Assembly: GCA_963662175.1 (NCBI GenBank)
Contig: OY759221.1
Coordinates: forward strand, 16,644,027 to 16,708,026
Length of the DNA stretch: 64,000 nucleotides
From: Aradus depressus
Taxonomy: Eukaryota > Arthropoda > Insecta > Hemiptera > Aradidae
Direction: 5' to 3'
The notes under the pieces are model-generated. The model was given only the letters and a program-made list of their open reading frames with translations. It was not told the DNA's origin and made no database searches. A program made the translations under genes and the position numbers. Shown piece by piece: positions 22,607-33,125 of this stretch. The number at the start of each line of letters is the position of its first letter. Within the stretch, counting starts at the first letter, position 1.

Positions 22607-25541
22607 TCTATATTAATAAAGCTGAAACGGGGTTTGTTTGTTTGTTTGTTTGTTTGTATGTATGTTTGTTCCAGCATCACGCCCAAACCGCTGGACGGAT
22701 TTTTATGAAACTTCCCTTGTAGCATTCTTTTGAGCCCGATTGAATAATAGGCTATGTGGCGTCCCAAAATTTTGATCGGGAGGGGGGGTTGTAAGGGGGG
22801 CCTAAGTATATAAATAGTGCTAACTCATTAACTAATGGGCGAATCGTCATGAAATTTCACATGTAGTATTTTTAAAAGCCAAATAGGAAAAAAAGGTGTG
22901 TGGCGTCCCAAAGTTTTGAACGGGAGGGGGGGTTGTGAGGGGGCCTAAGTATAAATATAGTGCTAACACATTAACTAATGGTCGATTTGTCATGAAATTT
23001 CACACGTAGTCTTTTTAAAAGCCAAACAAGAAAAAAAGGTGTGTGGCGTCCCAAAGTTTTGAACGGGAGGGGGGGTTGTGGGGGGGCCTAAGTATAAATA
23101 TAGAGCTAACTCATTAACTAATGGGCGAATCGTCATGAAATTTCATGTAGTATTTTTAAAAGCCCAAGAGGAAAAAAGGGTGTGTGGCGTCCCAAAGTTT
23201 TGAACGGGAGGGGGGGTTGTGGGGGGGCCTAAGTATAAATATAGAGCTAATTCTTTAACGGTTGATCGTATTGTCACGAAATTTCACATGGAGTATTCCT
23301 GAAGGCCAAAAAGAAAAATAAGGTGTGTGGCGTCCCAAAGTTTTGAACGGGAGGGGGGGATGTGGGGGGGCCTAAGTATAAATATAGAGCTAATTCTTTA
23401 ACGGTTGGTCGGATTGTCACGAAATTTCACATGGAGTATTCCTGAAGGCCAAAAAGAAAAATAAGGTGTGTGGCGTCCCAAAGTTTTGAACGGGAGGGGG
23501 GGTTGTGGGGGGGCCTAAGTATAAATATAGAGCTAACTCATTAACTAATGGGCGAATCGTCACAAAGTTTCACATGTAGTATTCCTGAAGACCAAATAAA
23601 AAAATAGGCGGTGAACGGCTCAAAATTTTGTATGGGAGGGGGGGTAGTGGCGGGGGGACCTAAGTATAAATATGGTGCTAGCTCAATAACGGTTGGTCGT
23701 ATTGTCATGGAATTTCACATGTAGTATTCTTAAAAGCCAAATAGAAATATAGGGTGTATATGTCACAAAATTTTGAACGGGAGGGTGGGTTGATGGGGGC
23801 CTAAGTATATATAGTGACAAGTCATTAACGGATGATCGGATTGTCCCGAAATTTCACATGTAGTATTCCTGGAGGCCAAATAGAAAAATAGGCGGTGTGA
23901 CGGCTCAAAATTGTTTACGGGAGGGGGGGTTGTGGCGGGGGGGCCTAAGTATAAATATAGTGCTAGCTCATTAACGGTTGGTCGTATTGTTATGGAATTT
24001 CACATGTAGTATTATTAAAAGCCAAATAGAAATATAGAGTGTATATGTCACAAAATTTTGAACGGGAGGGTGGGTTGATGGGGGCCTAAGTATAAGTATA
24101 GTGATAAGTCATTAACGGATGATCGGATTGTCACGAAATTTCACATGAAGTATTCATAAAGGCCAAATAGAAAAATAGGGTGTGTGACGTCAAAAAATTG
24201 TGAACGGGAGGGGGGTTATGGGGTAGGCCTAAATTTGAAGATAGTGATAGGTCATTAACGGATGATCGGATTGTCACGAAATTGCACATGTAGTATTCTT
24301 GATGGTCAAAAAAAAAAATACACTATGTGACTATTTAAAAATTTGGGAGGGGGGGCTAAGCATAAAAATAATGCTGAATCATTGAAGGGTAATCGGATTG
24401 TCATGAATTTCACATGTAGTAGTAGTAACTATGTATTCGCTGTGGGGTTCACTGTTGCAAGACATTTACTAGCTGTGATGCTCAGCGTTCCTAATATCGT
24501 ACTAGTTGTGGGGTCCGCTGTTGCAAGGCACTTACTAACTGTAGTGCTCAGCCCCAGCGTTCCTAACTATGTACTGGCTGTGGGGTTCGCTGTTGCAAGG
24601 CACCTACAAGACATTTACTAGCTGTGATGCCCAGCGTTCCTAATTACGTACTAGCTGTGGGGTCTGCTGTTGCAAGGCGCTAGCAGTGTGGCCCAGCGTA
24701 TTTAACTACGTAGGTACTAGCTGTGGGGTCCGCAGTTGCAAGGCACCTACTACCTGTAGGGCCCAGCGTTCCTAAAAACGTACTAGCTGTGGGGTCCGTC
24801 GTTGCAAAACACATACTAGCTGTGATGCCCAGTGGGTCTAACTACGTACTAGCTGTGGGGTCCGCTGTTGCAAGGCACTTACTAGCTGTGATGCCCAGCG
24901 TTCCTAACTTCGAACTAGCTGTGGGGTCCGCTCTTGCGAGGCACATACTAGCTGCGGTCAATAGCGTTCTTAAGTACGCACTGGCTAGGATGTCCAGCGA
25001 TGCTACGTATTCACTATCTGTGGTTTCCGCCGTTGAAAGACGCATACTAGCTGTGATGCCCAGGGGTCCTAAAAACTTACTAGCTGGGGTGTTTGACGTT
25101 GAAGGACTATAAGCCTTATTCCGTATGAATAATTGAAAATTATAACATCATGAATGTACTGTTAAAGGGTAAGCGGATTGGCATGAATTGCACATATAGT
25201 AGTAGTAACTATGTATTCGCCGTGGGGTCCGCTGTTGCAAGGCATTTACTAGCTGCGGTCAATAGCGTTCTTAAGTACGCACTGGCTAGGATGTCCAGCG
25301 ATGCTAAGTATTCACTATCTGTGGTTTCCGCCGTTGAAAGACGCATACTAGCTGTGATGCCCAGGGGTCCTAAAAACTTACTAGCTGGGGTGTTTGACGT
25401 TGAAGGACTATAAGCCTTATTCCGTATGAATAATTGAAAATTATAACATCATGAATGTACTGTTGAAGAATTTAAAAGACTTATAGGAGATAATAGTAGA
25501 AAAGTCAAAGTTCCTCGGGCAACGCCGGGTATTACTGCTAG
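22607..25541 (+). repeat. Array macro-unit 4 with the true 3' terminus
   Basis: Helitron 5' end, about twelve A units that become more diverged toward 24350, B block (24410-25425) and the only CTAG-ending terminus. It lacks C and D. A 301-bp direct duplication ends the B block (GGTCCTAAAAACTTACTAGC occurs at 25063 and 25364). Confidence 0.86.
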
Positions 25542-25873
25542 TATTTTAATAATCTTAATGTGTGTAAATTTTTTTACATCGCAACACACACTGTCATTAT
25601 GAAAATATTGTTAAAACAATTAAGTGATGTGGTCACTTCAGAACTTTCTTATACAACCACGCTTACAGATCACTCTCTCTCCCCCTCCCCTTCTCAAAAT
25701 CATTTCATACTGACATTATTGTATAGATGAAAGTGATTCCTGAGAGTGACATTATATACTCATTAATGCCAGTATGAAATAATTTTGAGAAGGGGGGGAG
25801 GGGGGGGGGGGGGGGGGGGGGAAAGACAGAAAGAGTGATCGTAGGCATTGTTGATATAAGAAGGTCGTGTAAT
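25542..25873. mobile_element. Small MITE with CACTCTCTC/TTCTCAAAATCATTTC inverted ends
   Basis: ACAGATCACTCTCTCT...TCTCAAAATCATTTCATACT at 25665-25715 is inverted at 25768-25840, where a G run of over 20 bases has expanded. Related pieces lie at 37050-37110 and, split by a LINE, at 61815-62335. Confidence 0.65.
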
Positions 25874-26218
25874 GGTTGGTTTGGTTTTATGACTCATGCC
25901 CGGGCTTTAACTACGAGGTCATATCGCCTACTACCAGAGCGCTCTTTCGTCACTCTGGTGGACATGAGCCCGACTCTACTGTGGGAGTCCTAAATTTTGC
26001 CTACCCTAAATTTTTATTCATCTAAGGTAGGGGTCTTTAACGAGTACCTGACATCGTACAGGCTCGGGACCATCGCTTAACGTCCCATCCGAAGGACGGC
26101 GTGCTTAAGTTTATTTTACCTCCCAGATAAAATAAACTAAGGGTCTCGGTCGGGTTACGAACCCACGACCTTGAGCTCAGAAGTCAAGCACGCATACCAC
26201 TGAGCTACCGGCGCCCTC
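25874..26218 (-). repeat. tRNA-derived SINE copy 4
   Basis: A full-length minus-strand copy with TAGCTCAGTGG and GGGTTCGTAACCC boxes. An imperfect duplication flanks it (AAGGTCGTGTAATGG at 25861, AAGTCGTATAATGG from 26220). Confidence 0.88.
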
Positions 26219-26259
26219 GAAGTCGTATAATGGCCACATCACTTTTTTTTGTAACCTGG

Positions 26260-27320
26260 GTATCAAAAAATATGAAATTCCTTTGAAACTCTACTGTGAT
26301 AATTAATAAAAAATGTTAAATATAATAAATATATAAATAATAATTGAATTAATACAATTAATGATAAATAAAATTACCACATTTCCTGTAGAAATTGTAG
26401 CTGGTCTACTACTAAATTTTGATTTCTAAAGTAATTTCCGAAAAGGACCCTAAAAAAAGTATCGAGAGTTCAAGACTTCCTTTAAAATTGCACGTATTTT
26501 AAAAAATATCAACTAATAATAACACAGGCCAGCAAAAGTCAAGTCATCAAAAACGTTTTCCAAAATTTCTTCTGTCTGGTGCTGAATCTTAAACAAATCT
26601 CAGTTTTTCTTTATCACATCAGATTTTTTCACAATCCTCTCCTGTATTCTAAACCTGTTTTTTGATTCCGCTAAGTGATTAGTAATTATAATTACAATTG
26701 GATTTCTTGTAAATTTACTAAAGAGATCCCATCTTGTTTTTCCTAAATTTGCAAAAATGTTAAATCTAATCCAAAGGTATAAATGGGGTCACAGGGAAAA
26801 CGAAGAGCATAATATTAGAGAACAAATATTGGGTTAATTTTTTCTTGACCTACATTATGAATTGAATAACTAAGATTGGAAATAAAAAAATGAAATTATT
26901 TTACAAAAAGAAGTCCTACGAACTAAATACTTAAAACTCTATCAGTCTTTTTTCTGTTTTATAGTGGCTACTATTTATAATTCTTTTATATTTTGGGCAT
27001 ATATATATATAAATAAAAAGTAACTTTTCTCTTCTACGTACTTCCAATGTTATAATTTTCACTCCTACATCTGTATATCTTCTCTCACTCAGACTGATTC
27101 ACTACACCTTAACCCTAAAAACAATTCTCTCTCTAGACTGTCCACTTCCACAAAACAACTTATTGTTAGACTGTTTCACACTATTAAACAGCTGATCGTC
27201 GTCTTTTGTCTTCATTCATTGGCTGTTCACATTTCGTTTTGAAACAAAATGCGGCTAGTCCATCTTTGTATATTTATTCACCTAACAGCTGTATTTATAC
27301 AAATAATAATAATTGATTTT
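26260..27320. repeat. Repeat D, copy 2
   Basis: Diverged, collinear copy of 10700-11460 with extra insertions (for example 26540-26700). It ends CTAACAGCTG...AATAATAATAATTGATTTTTAATA and runs into the piggyBac insertion. Confidence 0.72.
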
Positions 27321-28422
27321 TAATATATTAACCCTAGAATGACACCGTGGGGTGTCTGACACCCCAATCGAAAGTTAAAGTGTATCACTTAATTTCCTAT
27401 AGTTCACAGAAGTCCCCCGACCCTATGTAAATAACAGTCATCTCCTCCCTAACCTTACTGGGGACTTCTAACACCTTTAGTAGGCCCTTGTGACTTTAGG
27501 AATCAACATTGAAGTGATCTTGGGGTACCTCACACCCCACCGTGTTATTGACGTCATTCTTTTTTTTTACCTATTACAGGTAAGTTCTTTTTTTTTATGG
27601 CTTTGTTTATAGTTTATGTGTTAAATTGTTATAGTTAATGTTTACTGTGGAGTTGGAAGTGGGTTTTGCGCCAATGGGTTTCTTCATAAAGAAATATTTA
27701 TATATTTTAGGAAAGTTATGGCATCTCAAAAGAGGCAGTGGACTGATGAGGAACCATTGGTGTATCTCGAAGAATTGAGGAGAGAGGATATTGAGGAACT
27801 GGGAGGCAGTTCTTCTGAAGAAGAATATAAAGAAACCCATGTTCCTATGTGATAGTAAGATGTTGTGGGACGAGATTTCTAATAGAAATAAAAGACGTTG
27901 TCTTCCCACTGTTTTATTTATACCAGAACCGGTTTTCGACGCAACAGCGTCATCATCAATGGCTCATCTACCATAGAATAACAAAATATACAAATAATAA
28001 AAAGTATAAATAATTCCTAAAGCATCAGGGTACAGAGTAAAATTATAAAATAAACTTACCCACCCACACAGCACAGCGGTTGGAAGATAACTGGCATAGC
28101 TCTAAGGGGTGGGGGAAGCCAGCTTCACTCATGCAAAAACCATTCATTCTAATAAATACATTAAGTCTGTACATAATATAAACATTTTCCATCATACAGC
28201 CATAGAAATTATTTGTTGTCATAAAATATAGAAAAAAAAAATAAATAAAAAAAATAAAAAAAAAATAAATAAAAAATAATAAAAAAATAAATAAATACAT
28301 AAATAAATACATTGTTAAAAATTATTACAGACTTGAAATCACAATAAATATCATTATAAAAACCATATTTACAATACATCTTTCACAGGATAGCTACTTC
28401 CCTTAGTTTTGGACCAATCCAG

Positions 28423-28806
28423 GACAGAGTACCTTTCAGGGACAAATCCGGTGTTTACAAACTGACATGTGGTGATTGTAATGCAACATATATTGGACAG
28501 ACAGGAAGGAAATTACACATACGGACTAAGGAACACCTACGAAGAAGGGATTCCGAGTTCTTTATTCATTGTCAAAATGAGGGCCATACTGGTACCCATA
28601 GAGTGGCGCTGTTGCACGAGGGTACCAAGGGAAGACGTACAGATATCCTAGAAGGCTTGGAGATCCGACTTTCTTTATATGAGGATTCAAAAAGTCTTAA
28701 CAAAAAAATAGAGGTTAAGAACTCCCTTCTGCTGCCTGACCTAACTGGTGTGAGAGATTGGTCCAAAACTAAGGGAAGTAGCTATCCTGTGAAAGATGTA
28801 TTGTAA
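28423..28806 (+). pseudogene. Penelope-like GIY-YIG endonuclease domain fragment
   Basis: An open frame of 127 codons runs from the inverted-repeat junction to TAA. It contains SGVYKLTCGDCNATYIGQTG, i.e. the GIY-YIG core (VYK...YIG) with the CxxC insertion typical of Penelope endonucleases. Next come R and the conserved KEHLRR, H and E residues further on, and a C-terminal stretch ending YPVKDVL. The domain nicks target DNA for retrotransposition. The frame is intact, but with the reverse transcriptase missing it is a relic. Confidence 0.9.
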
Positions 28807-29211
28807 ATTTGGTTTTTATAATGATATTTATTGTGATTTCAAGTCTGTAATAATTTTTAACAATGTATTTATTTATGTATTTATTTATTTTTTTATTATT
28901 TTTATTATTTTTTTTTTATTTTTTTATTTTTTTTTTTTCTATATTTTATGACAACAAATAATTTCTTTGGCTGTATGATGGAAAATGTTTATATTATGTA
29001 CAGACTTAATGTATTTATTAGGATGAATGGTTTTTGCATGAGTGAAGCTGGCTTCCCCCACCCCTTAGAGCTATGCCAGTTATCTTCCAACCGCTGTGCT
29101 GTGTGGGTGGGTAAGTTTATTTAATAATTTTACTCTGTACCCTGATGCTTTAGGAATTATTTATACTTTTTATTATTTGTATATGTTTGTTATTCTATGG
29201 TAGATGAACCA

Positions 29212-29237
29212 CTGATGATGACGCTGTTGCGTCGAAA
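29212..29237 (+). ncRNA. Hammerhead-ribozyme-like core in Penelope pLTR
   Basis: CTGATGA is followed by a 5-bp stem GACGC/GCGTC closed by TGTT, then GAAAA. This matches the conserved hammerhead core (CUGAUGA - stem II - GAAA) known to sit in Penelope-like pLTRs. A short stem III may form from ACCG..TGGT just downstream. The inverted left copy (27933-27958, minus) has TTGATGA, which breaks the first core base. Stem I and the exact cleavage site are not resolved. Confidence 0.6.
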
Positions 29238-30119
29238 ACCGGTTCTGGTATAAATAAAACAGTGGGAAGACAACGTCTTTTATTTCTATTAGAAACCCAT
29301 GTTCATTCAGACTCTGAAGAGGAATTAGATGGACATTCGTGAGACATGAGGAGCCCAGCACATGTGCAGACTCTTCGACCACATTGTGCCAAGACGCTGT
29401 CAACACAGGTGTACTGTATGGCATGGTCAATTGGAGGAAGCCAATGCCCAGAAAAGATTTTTTACATGAACTTGGATTCCAATTATTCAAACCATATTTA
29501 GTGGAACGGTCTAAGATCAATCATTTAAGTAGAACTTTGAAAGTACTCATACATGAAATTTTGGGTCAACCCTCCACCTCAACTCCATCTACTGCAATTT
29601 TTATACCATCTGGCAAATATATGAGATGCTCTTTATGCAACAGAGATAAGGATAGAAAATCCAAAATGGTTTGCATGAGCTGCCAAAGGCCGATGTGCAA
29701 CGATCATCGTCTAATGAAGTGCACCGATTGTGACTGAGTGTAACTGTGCAAATTGTATATATTTTTTGTTAAAGTGATTTTTTTACATAGACACTATACT
29801 TGAGTTTAAAAAAAAAAAAAATAGTTTTTACCTTTCTTACAAATAAAATTTCGTACAGTATGTTTATCTATATCTACTTTTTAACTTTTTCAACATGTTA
29901 CATCCTTACTTGATGTTTTTCCTATTCAATTAAAATAACTTTCTAATTTTGTTTGTTTGTTTTATATTCATTACATACATTCTAAAATATTAAATCTGCA
30001 TTAATTTTGGATTAATGTGAAAAATAAATTACAAGAAAATTATATAAAGGGCTTGGGGTGTCGAACACCCCACGATGTCAATAGTGGTGACAAAATTCAC
30101 GGTGTCATTCTAGGGTTAA

Positions 30120-31005
30120 TAATTTATATATCACACTATGAACCTAGTGTTTCTGATCGATTACATAATTTCCCCTATACTTCGTTTAGCTGAGGACCTA
30201 AAACCAATCGAGACTGATGGCAGCTGCAATCAAGGACACGTCATCACCATAAAAATGTTCTAAGTTTATCTCTGTTTCCGCCTCACTGAGTACATTATAT
30301 TTCAAGTTGAGCTAGATCATTTACATGGACGACCGCAAGTTTTTTTTTGTTCTCTCAGAGAAAAGAAGACTAAAATCTATTTTAAAAAAACAAACAATAA
30401 ATATCTCAGGAATTTATTTTTTAATACCCCGTAGTATAATACCCCGTTCTTATAGCAGCGAATCCGAGAAAGAGAAATGAAACCTCCCTGTCTCAGTGGA
30501 GGATACAGGGGGGAGAGGGGGGGGGAAGCAGAATTACCCCCCCTCCCCTCCCCCCCCCCCCCCCCCCGAAGCGCAAAGGCACATAAGTCAGTTTCGTTAA
30601 AGATAAAGAAATATGCACGTTAAATTGGAAAAGACGTCCTTGTGATGTACGAAGGACCTCTTGCGGACTTCTGTTACTACATATTATAATAATATTTCAG
30701 TGTTGATTATTAATTCATGCGCTTCGTCAAACCAGCCAAAATAATAGCCCCCCTATCCCTCATCTGTCCAAATCTTGTGAATAGGGTATAACATCCAAAT
30801 CTCGAAACAACGAAATTTTACCTTCCCCCTCTGATGAACATCCTGGATCCGCCCTTGCCCTGTGTGTTTTTGCAATCCTGGGATCCTAGCTGAATTTCAT
30901 TCCAAAATCGGGGTATTAGGATCGCAAAAATTCCGAATTTGCTGGATTTTTTTTTTTTCTCATTAAAAAGTGTATTTAAATCATAATATTGTGAATTACC
31001 AGCAA
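30120..31005. other. Intergenic DNA with C/G runs
   Basis: A short family R tail (ATTACATAATTTCCCCTATACTTCGTTTAG) is at 30163. A G-rich run followed by a C-rich run lies at 30508-30566. No gene seen. Confidence 0.5.
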
Positions 31006-31148
31006 TGTACTTCCCCAGAAAGAATTAATCAATTAACTTTTCGATCACTCTCTCAACGAGTTGACCGTTTGCGCTAATATTCAACAGTTGACTTATGTAT
31101 TATATCGGCAGTTATTAAGATTTTGAGTTGATCCTAGGAAGGTATAAG
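31006..31148 (+). repeat. Family R head, interrupted by hAT
   Basis: CTTCCCCAGAAAGAATTAAT, then GACCGTTTGCGCTAATATTC and CAACAGTTGACTTA as in other heads, then a TCGGCAGTTATTAAG module. It ends at the hAT target site. Confidence 0.65.
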
Positions 31149-31913
31149 CCATCTATGGGCAACCTTTGACATATTGCGGGCCAAACTTTAGTGTGCAAAT
31201 ACGTTCGCGGGCCGCGTAGATGGTTCAAAATAAAATAATGTCGGATTTTAAAGTAGTGTTCATAATTTTTAGCGATAGGTATCAGACATGAAATAATAAG
31301 ACAATGTTATTAAAATACAATTTATTAAAATAACAAAATGAAATGAAAAAAAAAGGTACAATATTATAATTAAATCGTAAAATTTCGTAAAAGCAATGAG
31401 ACACTTGAGCTTGAATTTTGGAAACTAATCCATTGATGTTTGAATTAATTTCACTTATACAAAGACGTAAAGAATTTTCCAAATTATCTTCAGTGAGTCT
31501 TGTACGACGTTTTGATTTATTAACTTTCATCATTGAAAAGAACTGTTCGCATTTATAAGTACTGCCAAACGCACAAATCAATCTTCTTGCGAATTTTCTA
31601 TGCTGCGGGAAATGGTCTTCTTCGATATTTTTTGTAGAAATCGCACAACTCCACGTCTTCAAATTTAGATTTTAGGAATGAGTTTTCTTGAATCTCGATC
31701 AACTCCATTTGCAAGTTTATTGGAGCATTTTGTACATTACTTTTTGTTGGATTAGCAAATAAATTGAAACAGTCTTCCATGTTTTTGAAATCGCAAAATC
31801 TGTTCGAAAATTGCTCCGACAGTAACTTGAGTTCTTCAGCATATTGAGCATAATTTCAAAATGTCTGGCGGGCCGGACCAAATCTTACAGCGGCCCGGGT
31901 GTTGCCCACATAT
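31149..31913 (-). mobile_element. hAT transposon, internally deleted
   Basis: A perfect 8-bp target duplication GGTATAAG lies at 31141-31148 and 31914-31921. Inverted ends are CCATCTATGGGCAAC and, on the other strand, CCATATGTGGGCAAC, followed by GC-rich subterminal sequence (GCGGGCC, CCCGGGCCGC). The interior encodes a transposase remnant on the minus strand. Confidence 0.9.
31290..31850 (-). pseudogene. hAT transposase C-terminal remnant (GTF2IRD2/ZBED-like)
   Basis: Minus-strand frames give MEDCFNLFANPTKSNV at about 31735-31780 and, after a frameshift, RLICAFGSTYKCEQFFSMMK then NKSKRRTRLTEDNLENSLRL to about 31450. The second part matches the hAT dimerisation region (Y-x-C-E-Q-x-F-S-x-M). 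The DDE catalytic region is deleted, so it is inactive. Confidence 0.85.
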
Positions 31914-31921
31914 GGTATAAG

Positions 31922-32900
31922 CGATAAACATTTGTATTTAATTATTTTTTATGCTTTTCTAAAACTTGATAAGAAAATGTTTAAGTAAACACAAAAATGT
32001 TGATACCTGAACTACCCACAAACCTACTCGTATACTCCGGTAGAATATAATAAATGTTCTAAATGTTTAAGACAATTTTTTTTTTTTTTTTGTTTACCGT
32101 AAGTTTCCTATGAGAGATTTATCCATATAAATTCAAATTTGCCTCTCCCTCCGCTATTTTTAGTGAAGCAGTCCAGATCAAAGGAGGAAATAGGAAAATA
32201 AATTTGGGATATGTTTTATTTCTAGGTTGAAAATAGTTTGTTATCTAATGTTGACTGTCAAGTACAATGACTGTAGATATATTCAAACAAATAGAACCAC
32301 ATTAATCTATTTTAAAACATTCTCTGGGTTTTGTTTAAGTAAACATATGTATTGTTTTTATTTTAAACGAAATATTAGCTAATTGTGTAATGCTTAGGAA
32401 CGTTCTACTCACCCCTCTTCTCTTGGCGAGTCTACATATTTCATACATGTTACGCCTAGTAATATGAATAAGTAATTTTATAGTTATAATTATTTAATTA
32501 TAATACAAATATACTGCTAATAACTGGTGACGTTATTTATGAGTATGTTGTAAAAAAGTGTGTTCGTAAGGAACATTTTAAAATTCTCCCCCCCTCAACA
32601 TTTCCTAACTTTTGTTAAATATATATTAATTATTACGTGAATATTCAACCATCTGAAGTTTTATATATATATATTTATTTATTTCTTACAAAGTGTTATT
32701 ATTTTCGATAATTAATATATATTTTTTTAATAACCTGTTCACATTTAAAGTCATGAACTGTCATCTTATCAGTAATTTTCAGAAGCTGAAAATATACTTC
32801 AAGAATTACTAAATGAATAGAAGTTTGGAATGGATGTATAAAACAACAAAAAATAGGAGATGTGAAAAAAGAAATAGTGAATTGTATTTTCCTTGATTGT
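31922..32900. other. AT-rich DNA upstream of Mondo
   Basis: No repeat family or coding sequence recognised. It ends at the richer promoter-like stretch before the Mondo start. Confidence 0.5.
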
Positions 32901-32923
32901 ACCAAAGGCGTAAAACGTAGATG

Positions 32924-33021
32924 ATAACGTCACTCCAATATGGCGGCTCCTAGCAGCTGACGAATGTTGTTTAGTTTTCTTTGTTAATGACGATGGTTAG
33001 GTTTGGTCAATTTTTTCAGTT
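32924..33021 (+). promoter_or_regulatory. Putative Mondo promoter
   Basis: About 100-200 bp upstream of the Mondo ATG the AT-rich sequence gives way to a short richer stretch. It holds a CRE-like TAACGTCA (32925), a YY1-like ATGGCGGC core (32940) and an AGCAGCTGACG segment. An arthropod initiator-like TCAGT is at 33016. No TATA box is obvious. This is inference from motifs and position only. Confidence 0.4.
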
Positions 33022-33125
33022 TTCGTTTATGTTATGTCAACTAGTGAAGGAGAGGAGCAGTGTTTTAATTTTTTCTATTCATAGTAGATGATAATTTAGT
33101 CTTATAATCCTTCTCGGCTGATAAT

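Larger units (their letters stand above)
11821..25541 (+). mobile_element. Composite, internally amplified non-autonomous Helitron array (13.7 kb)
   Basis: The 5' end is TCTATATTAATAAAGC after host A; the 3' end is a hairpin (CTCGGGCAACGCCGGG) plus CTAG before host T. The 5' end recurs at 16312, 19024 and 22607, dividing the array into four units. Unit layout: G-rich minisatellite A, then minisatellite B, then an internal copy of the 3' terminus, then module C (4, 1, 3 and 0 copies) and linker D. Internal termini read CTAT instead of CTAG. No Rep/helicase gene or other credible protein is seen, so movement would need enzymes in trans. It could also be viewed as a satellite that grew inside a Helitron. 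Confidence 0.85.
27845..29290 (+). mobile_element. Penelope-like element (5'-truncated, inverted terminal repeats)
   Basis: It lies between two copies of AGAAACCCATGTTC (27831-27844 and 29291-29304), a 14-bp target duplication. About 550 bp at the left (to 28421) is the reverse complement of the right end (from about 28755), i.e. inverted terminal repeats (pLTRs). Between them is the endonuclease part of the Penelope protein; the reverse transcriptase is missing. Inverted pLTRs and 5' truncation are known features of this group. Confidence 0.9.
27718..29737 (+). pseudogene. piggyBac transposase remnant
   Basis: The N terminus (ATG at 27718, MASQKRQWTDEEPLVYLEEL then an acidic part) is cut by the Penelope insertion after KETHV. 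A little sequence resumes after 29305 (HSDSEEELDGHS, stop). After a deletion junction near 29345 the C terminus continues to 29737. It contains FLHELGFQLFKPYLVER and the cysteine-rich tail CSLCNRDKDRKSKMVCMSCQ, then PMCNDH, the C-terminal zinc finger that binds the element ends. The DDD catalytic domain is absent, so it cannot transpose by itself. Confidence 0.9.
27328..30119 (+). mobile_element. piggyBac-type transposon, internally deleted, with nested insertion
   Basis: Target TTAA is at 27328-27331 and 30116-30119. The terminal inverted repeats are identical over 18 bp: CCCTAGAATGACACCGTG. Subterminal palindromes GGGGTGTCTGACACCCC (27348) and GGGGTGTCGAACACCCC (30055) are likely transposase-binding sites. 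Both ends of a transposase gene remain but the catalytic core is missing, and a Penelope-like element interrupts it. Confidence 0.92.

Noticed and set aside
28043..28312. Minus-strand F/Y-rich open frame as a membrane protein
   Set aside because: It is translation of an A/T homopolymer-rich pLTR tract of the Penelope-like element.
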